Below are positions 11,443-21,347 of a stretch of DNA of 64,000 nt, piece by piece; position 1 is the first letter of the stretch, and every line of letters begins with the position of its first letter. This DNA comes from Prorocentrum cordatum (taxonomy: Eukaryota; Sar; Dinophyceae; Prorocentrales; Prorocentraceae): positions 1 to 64,000 of the forward strand of contig CAUYUJ010022526.1 of NCBI GenBank assembly GCA_963575745.1, read 5' to 3'. A model generated the notes under the pieces. It was not told the origin of the DNA, made no database searches, and saw nothing but the letters and a program-made list of their open reading frames with translations. The position numbers and the translations under genes are program-made.

Positions 11443-11535
11443 CGCCCGCCCCCTCACTCTCATCCGCAGGTGCGGGGTGCTACGTAGATATGTTGTAGCA
11501 CCCCGCAGTTGCGGATAGGAGTGAGGGGGCGGTCG
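11443..11535. repeat. 90-bp near-perfect palindrome
   Basis: The left arm ends in ATCCGCAGGTGCGGGGTGC and TAC at 11483. The right arm starts GTAGCACCCCGCAGTTGCGG at 11495. The loop is 11 nt (GTAGATATGTT). The pairing extends outward through CCGCCCCCTCACTC and GAGTGAGGGGGCGG, giving arms of about 40 bp with few mismatches. A related single arm (GCACCCCGCTGTTGCGGATA) lies at 32431-32450. Confidence 0.85.
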
Positions 11536-11695
11536 CGGGGTGGGTCGCGGGGTGGGTCGGGGGTGGGTCGCGGGGTGGGTCGCGGGTGGGTCGCGGGGTG
11601 GGTCGCGGGGTGGGTCGCGGGTGGGTCGCGGGTGGGTCGCGGGCGGATCGAGGGCGGGCCGCGAGTGGGCCGCGGGCGGGGTCGCGGGTGGAACG
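11527..11695 (-). repeat. CGCGACCCAC minisatellite in inverted orientation
   Basis: GGGTCGCGGGTGGGTCGCGG units are the reverse complement of the 10180-11230 array. The palindrome lies on the boundary. A short third array of the same type is at 32640-32700. Confidence 0.85.
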
Positions 11696-11699
11696 ACAG

Positions 11700-12440
11700 C
11701 AACGCAACAACATCAACGCAACAACAACAACAGCAGCAACAACACCAGCAAGGACCAATCACAAAACAGCGGCACCAACAACATATACAGCAACACCAGC
11801 AACAACACTAATATGGTTCGCTCTTATCTGCTCGCACGCCCTTCAACACGTATATTCCAACCCTCGATACCCGCCCTTTTCGTCTTCGATGGTGCCCTCT
11901 TTGGGGCATCTCTTTCTTACCTGCAAAGTGTATTTCGTGCAGCTCCATAGGTCAGGGGAAGAGGAGCGGATGGAAAGAGGGGGCAAGAGGAACACTAGAG
12001 AGAGAAAGAGAGAAAGAGAGAGAGGGAGTAGCAGAAGAGGGGGTTAGAATGGGCGGGTCGGGAAGGCGGGCCCAATCGGCCAGGTCGAAAAGGCGGGTTG
12101 CTGAAGCGTGAGTCATGCATGACTAGCGAGGAAGACTCGAGCGAACGCGCGATTTCGAAGTAAATCGTGAGAGAGGCCACCGCGAGATTCCTGAGTTTCG
12201 AGGGCGCGGCGTCTGAATACATTGAGGGGAGGTCCCACGCGTGAGCTCGATTCCTGCATACATTGTGATGCAGTCCGGCGCGAGAGCGCGATCTTATAAT
12301 TCATTGTGAGGAAGTATCCGGCGGGAGCCGTTGTTGTTGCCGACCCGGGGCCAACAACGCAGTTTGGCGACACTTCATTGTCCTTTCTAAAGAGCAGGGT
12401 GCGAGCCCCGGGAGGAGCACTTTTATTGAAAAGTGCAGAG
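11700..12440 (+). repeat. Composite dispersed repeat R8, copy 1
   Basis: An (AAC)n head (11700-11815), a conserved block starting ATGGTTCGCTC near 11812, a GA-rich tract, several diverged ~55-bp units containing GAGAGCGCGAT, then GGGGCCAACAACGC and GTGCGAGCCCCGGGAGGAGC. It ends in a hairpin GCACTTTT-ATTG-AAAAGTGC (12418-12437). Related copies: 12480-12870 (head only) and 35620-36245. Confidence 0.6.
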
Positions 12441-12479
12441 TGGTCACTGGAGGGAAGGGATGGACACTAATTATTCTTT

Positions 12480-12870
12480 GGGAGCGACAATCCAACACCG
12501 ACGCCAACGGCAGCAGCAATTGCAACAAGAACGGCAACATCGAATACCAGCACCACCATTTCCACCAACAACAACGACTACAATCAGTTTGATATTGTTC
12601 GCTCTTTCTCGCTGACGTGCCATTCAACGCGTATATCCCAAACCCTCTATGCCCGCCTTCTTCGTTTTCGATCGTCCCCCCCTGTGGGTATATCATCCTT
12701 ACCTGCCGCGTGCAATGGGTGCAGCCCCGGGAATAAGGGAAGAGAGGACGGATGGAAAGGGGACGGAAAAAGGATGGATCGGTGGATTCGCAGGAGGGCG
12801 GGCTGGGAGCAGTGCGGTTGGGCTGGTTGGGGCTCCTGCTGCTGTGTTGATTGCATGGTGCCAACTTTCG
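12480..12870 (+). repeat. Dispersed repeat R8, partial copy 2
   Basis: An AAC-rich head (12480-12585), then GATATTGTTCGCTCTTTCTC, CCTCTATGCCCGCC and GTTTTCGATCGTCC, matching the block after the AAC head in copy 1. The GAGAGCGCGAT units and the terminal hairpin are absent. Confidence 0.5.
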
Positions 12871-12930
12871 TCGATGTAATTAATGTGTATTGTGGCCATT
12901 TGCTCTGCCAACTTCATGAGCTGCGTGACC

Positions 12931-12934
12931 ATGA

Positions 12935-12995
<61 letters not shown>

Positions 12996-12996
12996 G
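12931..12996 (+). repeat. (TTG)n microsatellite
   Basis: About 22 uninterrupted TTG units (AAC on the other strand). This motif recurs at 11705, 14532 and 17967. Confidence 0.95.
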
Positions 12997-13019
12997 AACA
13001 TTATTCCTTCTAAAGAATT

Positions 13020-13670
13020 ATTATTGTTGGGACCCCTGGTGCGCGACCTCTGCGCCGCGCCTAGGCCGCAGCTACATTTTCATCATTTTTTCGCGAAAGC
13101 TTCAGAAAAGTGGATGAGCTCCGGATCCGGTTTTTTGTTGACGCTCGTTTTCCCTTGCAAAAAACAATAGAAAATGAAAATTCTTGTTTTTACTTGATCA
13201 AATTGCAAGAATCCCTTGCAAAAAATAAGGTAAAGTGGACATTCGTGCGCGCAAGACGAAATCCTTCCAAAACCTTAGGTTTCGTAGCGATTTTAACATA
13301 AAAACATCAAAAACCCAATGGTTTTCTCAGAAAAAATTGTCAAAATGTCCTTCCGCGCGCTCTTGCGGATTCCTAGGAAACCCACCAGATTTTAAACATT
13401 TCTGTTAAAAGGGCCTTTGCGAGGAACCTTTTCAGGTGCTTCGACCTTCTGCAACAACGGTTGCGAGCCTACGAGGGCCACCATCCCTTGCAAAAAATGA
13501 CACGAAGTGCACATGCGCGCGGCCGCCGCGCGCGCGTGCCGAAATCCTGCCAAACATAATGTGATTTCAATAATTTCAAGATGCGATGTTCCGAAAACAT
13601 ATGCAAACGCAAGACTTTCTCATCCGAAAAATATCAAAATCCACCCGCGGGCTCTTCATGAATCTTTAAA
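13020..13670 (+). repeat. AT-richer region with an imperfect tandem duplication
   Basis: ATCCCTTGCAAAAAAT occurs near 13210 and again near 13484, each followed by related sequence (AGTGGACATTCGTGCGCGC versus AGTGCACATGCGCGCGGCC, then GAAATCCT-CCAAA). A partial TTTCCCTTGCAAAAAA lies at 13148. The period is about 275 bp. Base composition differs sharply from the flanks. No coding frame is supported. Confidence 0.6.
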
Positions 13671-13671
13671 A

Positions 13672-13990
13672 CCCAAGATGGCCCCAAGAGGCGCTCAAGA
13701 TGGCCCCAAGAGGCGCCCATGAGGCCGCAAGAGGCGCCCAAGATGGTCCCAAGAGGCCCCAAGAGGACTCCAAGAGGCCCCCAAGAGGTTCCAAAGAGGC
13801 TCCAAGTTGGCTCCAAGAGGCCCCCAAGATGGCCCCAGGAGGCGTCCAAGCGGCTCCAAGAGTCCTCCGGGAGGATCCAATAAGCCCCCAAGAGGCCCCA
13901 ACATGCTTTCAAGAAGCCCCCCAAAGCCTCTCAAGAGGACCCCATGCGGCGCCAGGAGGCTTCCCCCCTTCCCCAAGAGGACCCCCAGCG
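13672..13990 (-). repeat. CTTGG-type minisatellite, inverted orientation
   Basis: CCAAGAGGCCCCAAGAGG units are the reverse complement of the CTTGGGGGCCT arrays elsewhere. The array stops about 40 bp before the spliced-leader relic. Confidence 0.85.
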
Positions 13991-14027
13991 GCCCCAGGAG
14001 GCTTCCCCCCTTCCTCTCACGCTCATA

Positions 14028-14049
14028 TCCGTAGCCATCTCGGATCAAG
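14028..14049 (+). other. Spliced-leader relic (DinoSL-like)
   Basis: TCCGTAGCCAT, then CTCGGATCAAG. This matches the dinoflagellate spliced leader at 19 of 22 positions, with changes at leader positions 12, 14 and 17. The first 11 bases are exact. The leader is added to mRNA 5' ends by trans-splicing, so a genomic copy just upstream of an ORF points to reverse transcription of a mature mRNA. Confidence 0.75.
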
Positions 14050-14071
14050 GTATCGCCTGTGTTCTTGGATC

Positions 14072-14380
14072 ATGGCTTTGACGGCGAAAGACCTTCACGA
14101 GCAGTATGGCGCAGAGCTGTCCCGGCCTCCCTTGGCCGACTGCGAGAGTGCGTATTATTTGCATCAGGCGCTCGCGGCAAAGGGTATCAATGCCAGTCAC
14201 CAGGCGTGCAAGACTTGGTGGGCCAAGTATCGGGTTGTGACTGGCAAGGTCAGTATTTCTAGCGCCAAGGAGCTGGAGGAGCAGCACGGGTCTGCCATCC
14301 GCCACCTGGGCATCGGGTGTGTACTCCACGCCAGTGTAGTATCCACGATCGTCCGCGCGCCACGAAGTGAAGTGTCCTGA
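14072..14380 (+). CDS. SL-tagged small ORF (102 aa), probable retrogene
   Basis: The ATG at 14072 lies 22 bp after the spliced-leader relic, which is why this start is chosen over longer upstream frames running into the minisatellite. The stop is TGA at 14378. The protein begins MALTAKDLHEQYGAEL and continues DCESAYYLHQALAAKGIN and CKTWWAKYR. A second, shorter copy of the opening motif (SAKELEEQHGSAI) starts 60 residues later, so the parent probably had tandem ~60-residue helical units and this copy ends early in unit 2. The Trp/Lys/Arg cluster could bind nucleic acid, but I recognise no family. Intact frame; expression unknown. Confidence 0.55.
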   Translation: MALTAKDLHEQYGAELSRPPLADCESAYYLHQALAAKGINASHQACKTWWAKYRVVTGKVSISSAKELEEQHGSAIRHLGIGCVLHASVVSTIVRAPRSEVS

Positions 14381-14750
14381 CGTCATAGGGCGGGAAGCTG
14401 GGTGTGGGTGGTTCCCGAGAGTCGTGTGGATGTTTGGTAGAGCTTGCATTGCCCCCCCACGAAGTGGGGGTATTGGCTGGCGTCGCATGAAAACCCTGGC
14501 ACTGGGGAGAACACTGAGCGTTCGGGTAAAATGATTGTTGTTGTTGTTGTTGTTGTTGTTGAACAAGGCGGTCATGAAGGACGCCCCGCCCCCCCCAGCA
14601 ACCCAGCAACCCAGCAACCCCCCCCTCCCGAACGGCCTTCGGCAACCCCCCCCGGGGGTGGGCTACGCCCCGCATGTAGCCCCCATCCACGGCGCGGCAG
14701 CGGCGGCGGCGGCGGATCTGTGGGACCGGTGGGGCCGAGCTCAACCGAAG
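14381..14750 (+). other. Region 3' of the retrogene: hairpin, (TTG)n, CAGCAACC repeats
   Basis: Holds a CCCCCAC-GAA-GTGGGGG hairpin (14454-14470), a (TTG)n run (14532-14560), a C-rich stretch with CAGCAACC repeated three times, and GCGGCGGCGG near 14700. No A-tail from retroposition is visible after the stop. The CAGCAACC motif recurs inverted at 17827-17862. Confidence 0.6.
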
Positions 14751-15625
14751 CTTCATTTCGGCACACCCCTCTCGAGGATCGTGGCCCTGGCCCCACAGGG
14801 AGCTCCACCGAAGCTTCATTTCATTTCGGCACACCCCTCTCGAGGATCGTGGCCCTGGCCCCAAGGGAGCCCACCGAAGCTTCATTTCGGCACACCCCTC
14901 TCGAGGATCGTGGCCCTGGCCCCACAGGGAGCTCCGAAGCTTCATTTCGGCACAGCTTCGAGGATCTTGCCCTCGGCATTTCGGCACACCCCTTCGAGGA
15001 TCGTGGCCCTGGCCCCACAGGGAGCTCCACCGAAGCTTCATTTCGGCACACCCCTCTCAAGGATCGTGGCCCTGGCCCCACAGGGAGCTCCACCGAAGCT
15101 TCATTCGGCACACCCCTCTCGAGGATCGTGGCCCTGGCCCCACGCTCCACAGGGATGGCCCCACAGGGAGCTCCACCGAAGCTTCATTTCGGCACACCCC
15201 TCTCGAGGACACAGGGAGCGAAGCTTCTCGGCCCTCGAGGATCGGGCCCTTGGCCCAGGGAGCTCCACCGAAGTCTCATTTCGGCACACCCCTCTCGAGG
15301 ATCGTGGCCTGGCCCCACATGGAGTCCACCGAAGCTTTCCGGCACATCCTGTCGAGGATCGTGGCCCTGGCCCCACAGGGACTTCAACCGAACTTCATTT
15401 CGGCACACCCCTCGAGGATCGTGGCCCTGGCCCCACAGGGAGCTCCACCGAAGCTTCATTTCGGCACACCCCTCTCGAGGATCGTGGCCCTGGCCCCACA
15501 GGGAGCTCAACCGAAGCTTCATTTCGGCACACCCCTCTCGAGGATCGTGGCCCTGGCCCCACAGGGAGCTCCACCGAAGCTTCATTTCGGCACACCGCTC
15601 TCGAGGATCTTGACCCTGCAGGGAC
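14745..15625 (+). repeat. 63-bp satellite
   Basis: About 13 units of a 63-bp repeat containing GAAGCTTCATTTCGGCACAC, CCCTCTCGAGGATCGTGGCC and CTGGCCCCACAGGGAGCTCC. Several units have internal deletions (around 14950, 15200 and 15330). A 63-bp period keeps all frames open. It shares CGGCACACCCCTC, CGTGGCCCC and GGGAGCTCCA with the 91-bp satellite at 53220-54135. Confidence 0.9.
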
Positions 15626-15689
15626 ACGAATCCGTGTGTTTTTACGTATGTGCTTATAGATTTGCCCTATCCAGAGGCACGAATCCGTG

Positions 15690-16611
15690 TTACACATATA
15701 AGAACATTGTATATATGTATATGTATATAGAGTAAATTAATAACACATCCATAGGACACATGTAAAACACATGTAAAACATATACTAAACATAAATAACA
15801 TGTTTTTATATATAAAAACAAATATAACACATTTAGAAATCATATAGAAACATCTGTATACAAACCATATATATATATATATATATATCACACATATGAA
15901 ACATACCATATTATATATATGTATGTATGTATATACATGTATATGTATTATATATATACCATATGAAACATATAAATAAACATAGAAACGTATAGGAAAT
16001 ATATGGACAAACTATAGAATCATACAGGACAGTTATACGAAACATATTGAGACATATAGAATACATAGGACACATATACAAAACACAAATAGAACATACA
16101 AAAGAACAATTAGAACACATATACGAACATATAGAATAATATAGAACACCTTATAGAACACCTCTAGAACACATACAGGAAACATATACAACACATAAAG
16201 AAACATATAGAACACATATCGGACACATATAGAACACATCTAGAGAACAGTTCGGAAACATATAGGACACAAATAGGAAACCTATAGAAACCCATATAAA
16301 ATATATAGGACACAAATAGAAAGTATTTAACACACATATAGGAAATACATAGGACACAAATAGGAAGCCTATAGAAAACCAGTTGAAAACATATAGGAAC
16401 CACGTGGAACACCTATAGAACATATATAAGAAACGTTGGGAAACTTATAGGAACACACATAGGAATCATATAGGAAACCTATCGACAACATTTAGGAAAC
16501 ATATACACCTATATAACATATATAAGAAACCTGGGAAAACTTATAGAAAACATATAGGAGTCATATAGAAAACCTATAGAAAGCATTTAGGAAACATATA
16601 GAACGCCGATA

Positions 16612-16612
<1 letters not shown>
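15690..16612 (+). repeat. AT-rich ACATATAGAA minisatellite
   Basis: Degenerate 10-14 bp units such as ACATATAGAAC and GGAAACATATAG. It includes TA runs near 15875. Translations in all frames are Ile/Tyr/Phe/Cys-rich artefacts. Confidence 0.85.

Positions 16613-16653
<41 letters not shown>
16613..16653 (+). repeat. Run of 41 A
   Basis: Uninterrupted A tract at the junction between two AT-rich minisatellites. Nothing upstream looks like a retroposed mRNA, so it is listed as a homopolymer. Confidence 0.95.
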
Positions 16654-16654
<1 letters not shown>

Positions 16655-16679
16655 ATACAGGAAACATATATGACACGTA

Positions 16680-17745
16680 TAGAAAACGTATAGGGATCCT
16701 ATAGGATCTTGTAGGGATCCTATAGTATCCTATAGGATCCTATTTGATCCTATAGGGATCCTATAGGGATCCTATAGTATCCTCTAGGATCCTATATGAT
16801 CCTATAGGATCCTATAGGGATCCTATAGGGATCCTACGGGGATCCTACGGGGATCCTATAGGGATCCTATAGGATCCGACAGGGTCCTATAGGGATCTTA
16901 TAGAGATCCCATAGGATCCTATAGGGATCCTATAGGGACCCTATAGTTTCCCCATAGGATCCTGTAGGGATCCTGTAGGATCCGACAGTATCCTATAGGA
17001 TCCTATGGGGATCCGATAGGATCCTTTAGTATCTACAGGGATCCTATAGTATCCTATAGTCTCGTGTAGGGATCCCTATAGTATCCTATTGGGGTCCTAT
17101 AGGTATCCTATAGGATCCCTATAGTATCCTATAGGGATCCTATAAGGATCCTATTGTATCCTGTAGTGATTCTATAGGGATCCTATAGGGATCCTATTGT
17201 ATCCTATAGGGATCCTATAGGGAACCTATAGTATCCTATAGGATCCTATAGGATCCTATAGGATCCTATAGGTGTCCCTATAGGATCGTATAGGGATCTT
17301 ATAGGGACCCTATAAGGATCCTATAGGGATCCTATAGGGGTCCTATAGGATCCCCATAGGATCGTATAGGGATCCTATAGGGACCCTATAGGGATCCGAT
17401 AGGGACCCTATAGGGATCCTATAGGGATCCTATAGGATCCTATAGGGATCCTATTGTATCCTATAGGGATCCTATAGGGACCCTATAGGGATCCTATAGG
17501 GATCTCATAGGATCCTATAGGGATCCTATAGGATCCTGTAGGGATCCTATAGGGACCCTATAGGGATCCTATAGGGATCCTATAGGGATCCTATAGGGAT
17601 CTTATAGGATCCCATAGGGATCCTATAGGGATCCTATAGGGATCCGATAGGGATCCTATAGGGACCCTATAGGGATCTTACAGGGATCCTATAGGATCCC
17701 ATAGGATCCTATAGGAATCCTATAGGATCCTATAGTATCCTGTAG
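16680..17745. repeat. Self-complementary GGATCCTATA satellite
   Basis: About 1 kb of 10-11 bp units, mainly GGGATCCTATA, with variants such as AGTATCCTATA and GGACCCTATA. The unit is built from two palindromes, GGATCC and CTATAG, so the array reads almost the same on both strands and could form many hairpins. No long ORF occurs because TAG is frequent. Confidence 0.95.
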
Positions 17746-17904
17746 GGCCTCCGTTCCGGAGCCTCGCCGGAGCAAACGTCGGAACCTGCTTGGGGTTTCG
17801 TTGGGCGGACATAAGGACATGTTTTTTTTGTTGCTGGGTTGCTGGGTTGCTGGGTTGCTGGGGGGGGGGGCTAGCAACGGCGACCTTGTCGTCCGCCTTG
17901 AGTA

Positions 17905-17965
17905 CTAGTAGTCGAGGCGGTCAGAGCGAGCGCGTCGGGACGCGTCTCTCATGACGGCCTTGACC

Positions 17966-18009
<44 letters not shown>

Positions 18010-18579
18010 CGCCTGCATCGCTGCGAGCGTGGCTGGCAGCGTGTTCTGCGCTGAGCCCGCTGTGCTTGGGCTCATGGGGGGCGCCGTTGATTCAGGATAA
18101 CTGGGGTCAGCTGCTCTCTTTTGGACTGGGCGTGCCTGCGGCTCATTTGTCATGTCGTCATCAACACCCTCCACACCACTGATCTGCTCCTCTTTGACCA
18201 CCTGTTCATGTGCTGCCAGCACTTTGACCTGACTTTGTAAGACCACGGCTTTCTCCAAGTCCTGGCGAACATGCGCTGTCAGCGTCTGACATTCCTGAAT
18301 ATATTTCTTCGCACCATCCTCTGTCTTGGCGAACTCATTGAGTCGCTTCTGCAATCTCTCTGCGTACTGAGTTTGATGCGCAATTCTTTCATCTGGAGGC
18401 CTCGCGAACATGACCTGATACATTGTGACAACGAAATCTGGCTCCAGCTCTGCAAGTCTGGCTCTCTTGTGCCCAAGGTCATATCCAACTCTCAACTGCT
18501 TCTCGATTGCATCCAGTTGCTTTTGCAAATGAAGGCAGTGCTTGTGCAAGTCTGATGTTTCTTCGGCATTGGCACCCAC
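17905..18579 (-). CDS. Coiled-coil ORF with poly-Asn tract, unrecognised
   Basis: A minus-strand frame of up to 224 codons. It includes HKHCLHLQKQLDAIEKQLRV, RIAHQTQYAERLQKRLNEFA and QTLTAHVRQDLEKAVVLQSQ, a heptad-rich Leu/Gln/Glu pattern suggesting a coiled coil over residues 10-130. It is followed by a Pro/Ser/Thr linker, a 14-residue Asn run from the (TTG)n tract, and a basic C-terminus (KAVMRDASRRARSDRLDY). The first available start is GTG; an in-frame TGA lies nine codons upstream, so the true 5' end is probably spliced from elsewhere. A retroelement ORF1-type protein is possible but not shown. Confidence 0.5.
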
Positions 18580-19270
18580 AACCTCTGGGATTCTGCATCA
18601 TGTGGCCCTGCTGGACCGATCATGAGTGGTTCTTTCTTGTCGCTGTGCTTTTTCCAAGTCGGCGCCTGGGATCTCGCACGTGTGTTCTCTGAGGAAGAAT
18701 ACCACTCTTGCTGCTGCTACTGTTGTTGATTGGGTCAGTGCCATCGCCTCGGGCGCGACACTTCTCTCCATGGCCGTGGGTTCTCATGTGCTTGTGTTTC
18801 CTCCTCGATCTCTGCGCTCGCCTGCTGGGTGGGTGATACCTGACAGAATCTGGAAGAGGCTGATTTTGGCGGGTGAGACCTGCTGCAAATTTAGCACTCC
18901 CAGAATTTTGATCTTCTGGACCATCCTGATGTTCTGTGGGACGCATAGTTTTGATCACGCATTGTGCTGTGATGATTCTGTAAGAGTTCTGCTGGTGCTG
19001 CGACTCTGACCAGCGTTCTGGACCGGGTTCTGGCGCTGCGTCTGCGCCTGTGCCAGGCCGGCTCGTACAACTTCTCTCTCTCTGACTGGTCGTCGTCTGT
19101 CGTGTCACGATGTGTGTCACGGTCGGCCCGTGCTCTAGCTGTGCTGTGCTGGCGTTGGGTATCGGGCCGACGCGTGTGGCAGCTGTCCCTGCTTGGGCTC
19201 GCCGCTACCTGGTAGCAGCACCCAAAGTCCGAGCCGGGACGGCGGCTGGAGGAGGGAGGACGAAGGAGGG
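18580..19270. other. Mixed-composition region 5' of the coiled-coil ORF
   Basis: Frames are open on both strands (18626-19009 plus; 18620-19120 minus). The minus strand could carry upstream exons of the coiled-coil gene, but I see no clear splice pair. Confidence 0.35.
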
Positions 19271-19277
19271 AGGGAGG

Positions 19278-19352
19278 AGGAGGAGGAGGAGGAGGAGGAG
19301 GAGGAGGAGGAGGAGGAGGAGGAGGAGGAGGAGGAGGAGGAGGAGGAGGAGG
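19278..19352 (+). repeat. (AGG)n microsatellite
   Basis: Pure AGG run of about 25 units. Confidence 0.95.
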
Positions 19353-19359
19353 ATGAGGA

Positions 19360-20500
19360 AACGGAGGAGGGGACGAGCCGCGGGGTCCAGGGGTCCTTCG
19401 CTCTCTTCCGCGCCAAGCTGCTGAAGCAGAAACCACGGCGCTGGAGCCCCGAGCCAGTTCTGTCCTCTCGGTTCCCCTCAGGGGGGGAGGTGAGGGAAGA
19501 GGACTGGAAAGAACGCTCCAGCCCAGTCGCTACAGTCCGCCCCCCCACAAAAAATGATTGGGGCGAGATCGCGACACAAGTCGTGCCTTTCTGTTGGTGC
19601 TTGCATGTACGGGTTTCCTCAGGTTCGGCTCCAGTGGGCCGTTGCCGAGCCCCCAGACGGTCAAGAACGGCTCTGGATTGAAAGCTGGTCCTTGGGATGA
19701 GGGCTGGAGATGCGGGGGCGGGGCCCATGTCGTGAGGAGATCATGACGCTGGAGGTCCGCGGAAGCGTGGAGCTGGTATTGAGCATGTTATGCCGTCGGA
19801 GGCTGGTGTTCCGAGGCGCATGCAGGTGCAAGAGCGACTGCCGTCTGGTGTGGAAGCGGAGTGCACGTGCACAGTGAACCCTTCTGCTATGTCGAACGTC
19901 GGGGGTGTTGAGGAGGGGCACGGACCAGGAGGGGAGGGGGTAGATAACATGTCCAGGGCCGGGGTTTTGAGGAGGAGGGGCACGGACCAGGAGGGGGGGG
20001 GTGGATAACATGTCCGGGGCCGTGAGATCTCCCAGGTGTCACGGCCCTCTCTCTCTCTTCTTCCAGCGCGCTTCTTGGCCCCCCCCTCGTCCGCGAACCT
20101 GCGTCGGGCCACGATGCGCTCTCCCCCCCCTCTTCCTGGCTCCCCTGGTCTCACGGCACCAACATCGCAGAGCGGATTTCGTTCGGAAAACGCTGGGATG
20201 GGCCCGGGTTGTCCTGGAGAGATCCGTTCCGCATTTCGAAGTGAATTTCGTGCGGTTTCTTTGGTCAGGAATGAAGACTACAACAAATCCATTCGAAATT
20301 CTCTTCGTTTTTCGCTCGCCGATTCGGGGTTCTGCATTGATAGAAATCCACGCGACAAACCGCTGCAGCACGTCTGCAAGGTCGGTGCAATGACACCTGC
20401 GTCGGGGCACGATGCGCCATCTCCCCCCTTTTTCTGGTCCCCCTGGTCGACGCACTGGGACAGAACTGAGCGTGGCCAGATTGTCTCGGGGCGACGGGAT
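19360..20500. other. No gene supported; short internal duplications
   Basis: 19905-20025 contains a tandem duplication of GGGGCACGGACCAGGAGGGG plus ATAACATGTCC. 20095-20130 and 20398-20440 share TGCGTCGGGCCACGATGCGC / TGCGTCGGGGCACGATGCGC followed by CTCCCCCC and TGGTC-CCCTGG, a ~300-bp spaced duplication. No product recognised. Confidence 0.4.
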
Positions 20501-20506
20501 CTGCGA

Positions 20507-20663
20507 TTAAGTCGGGCACGTCCCTCTACCGCAGGAACATTCAAACATAGTTTGAAAAAGTCAGTGGACGATTTTCTATACTTTGGATCAAGGTCGAGCA
20601 TTTTTCTGACTGTCTTTGACTTGTCACCCAAAGTTCGCCTGCAGGGGCGCAGGCCCGACCTAG
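20507..20663. mobile_element. MITE family F2, copy D
   Basis: The left TIR starts TTAAGTCGGGCACGTCCCTC. The right TIR is the inverse, ending GCAGGCCCGACCTAG. It is flanked by 8-bp target duplications ATCTGCGA (20499-20506) and ATCTGGGA (20664-20671), 7 of 8 identical. Length 157 bp, no coding capacity. Confidence 0.8.
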
Positions 20664-20765
20664 ATCTGGGAGACCTCTGCACCGCCGCGGGCCGGGCACC
20701 TCTCGGGCCCACGAGCGAGCCCTACGCCCCCGCCCCCCCCTTGGCTCGCCTGGGGAGGCGTGCAC

Positions 20766-20926
20766 TCGAGTCGGGCACGTCCCTCTACAGGAGGATTATT
20801 TCCAACATCGTGAAACATAGTCAGGGACGTTTTTTTTTTGTTTGAGTATTTTGTGAGTATGTCTGAACATTTGTTGAATATCTTGTTCGTCAAACATCCG
20901 CCTGTAGGGGGACATGCCCGACTTAA
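20766..20926. mobile_element. MITE family F2, copy E
   Basis: The left TIR is TCGAGTCGGGCACGTCCCTC with TACAGGAGGA. The right end is GTAGGGGGACATGCCCGACT with TAA. The internal AACATAGTCAGGGACG motif is shared with other copies. No target duplication is visible; copy F starts 2 bp further on. Confidence 0.75.
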
Positions 20927-20928
20927 AC

Positions 20929-21005
20929 TGAAGTCGGGCATGTCCCTCTACAGGAGGAAGATCCAAAAGCAGTAAAACAAAATAGTCTGGGGACGACACT
21001 TCGAT
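20929..21005. mobile_element. MITE family F2, truncated copy F
   Basis: Left TIR TGAAGTCGGGCATGTCCCTC, then TACAGGAGGA and AATAGTCTGGGGACGA. The right half and right TIR are missing. It sits in inverted orientation against the right end of copy E. Confidence 0.7.
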
Positions 21006-21347
21006 TCTTTTGAACTACTTTTCATTTTCTTGTTCAAAGCGTACACGCCGCTCCATGGCCCGGGACGGGCCTGTCCAGCGGCGGTGGACGTGCATAGGCT
21101 TCGCCGCACGATCCGTGAAACAGGGGCTGGCCGCTCCCGCTCCCTGAGCTGGTGGCCTCTGGGAGCGGAGTGTTCCATGGAGTTCTGGTGGCAGTGGCGC
21201 TTTTTGCTCTCGCATGGGTGGTGGTGGTGGGACGCCGACGGGAGGCGTTCGTCGGTGCTCTGGCTCTGGGCCGCGTATGACCACCCCTGCGGGGCAGGAG
21301 AGGAGAGGGAGAGATGGGGCGTCGCGCCTCTCCGCGGGAAGGCTGAG
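21006..21347. other. Unassigned GC-rich sequence
   Basis: Open on both strands. The plus frame is Trp-rich and the minus frame Arg/Pro/Thr-rich; neither is recognised. Confidence 0.35.

Noticed and set aside
14745-15625. 63-bp array as a CRISPR array
   Set aside because: Units are contiguous and homogeneous with no unique spacers, and the genome is eukaryotic.
16613-16653. 41-A run as the tail of a retroposed mRNA
   Set aside because: The upstream sequence is an ACATATAGAA minisatellite with no ORF, and no target duplication flanks it.
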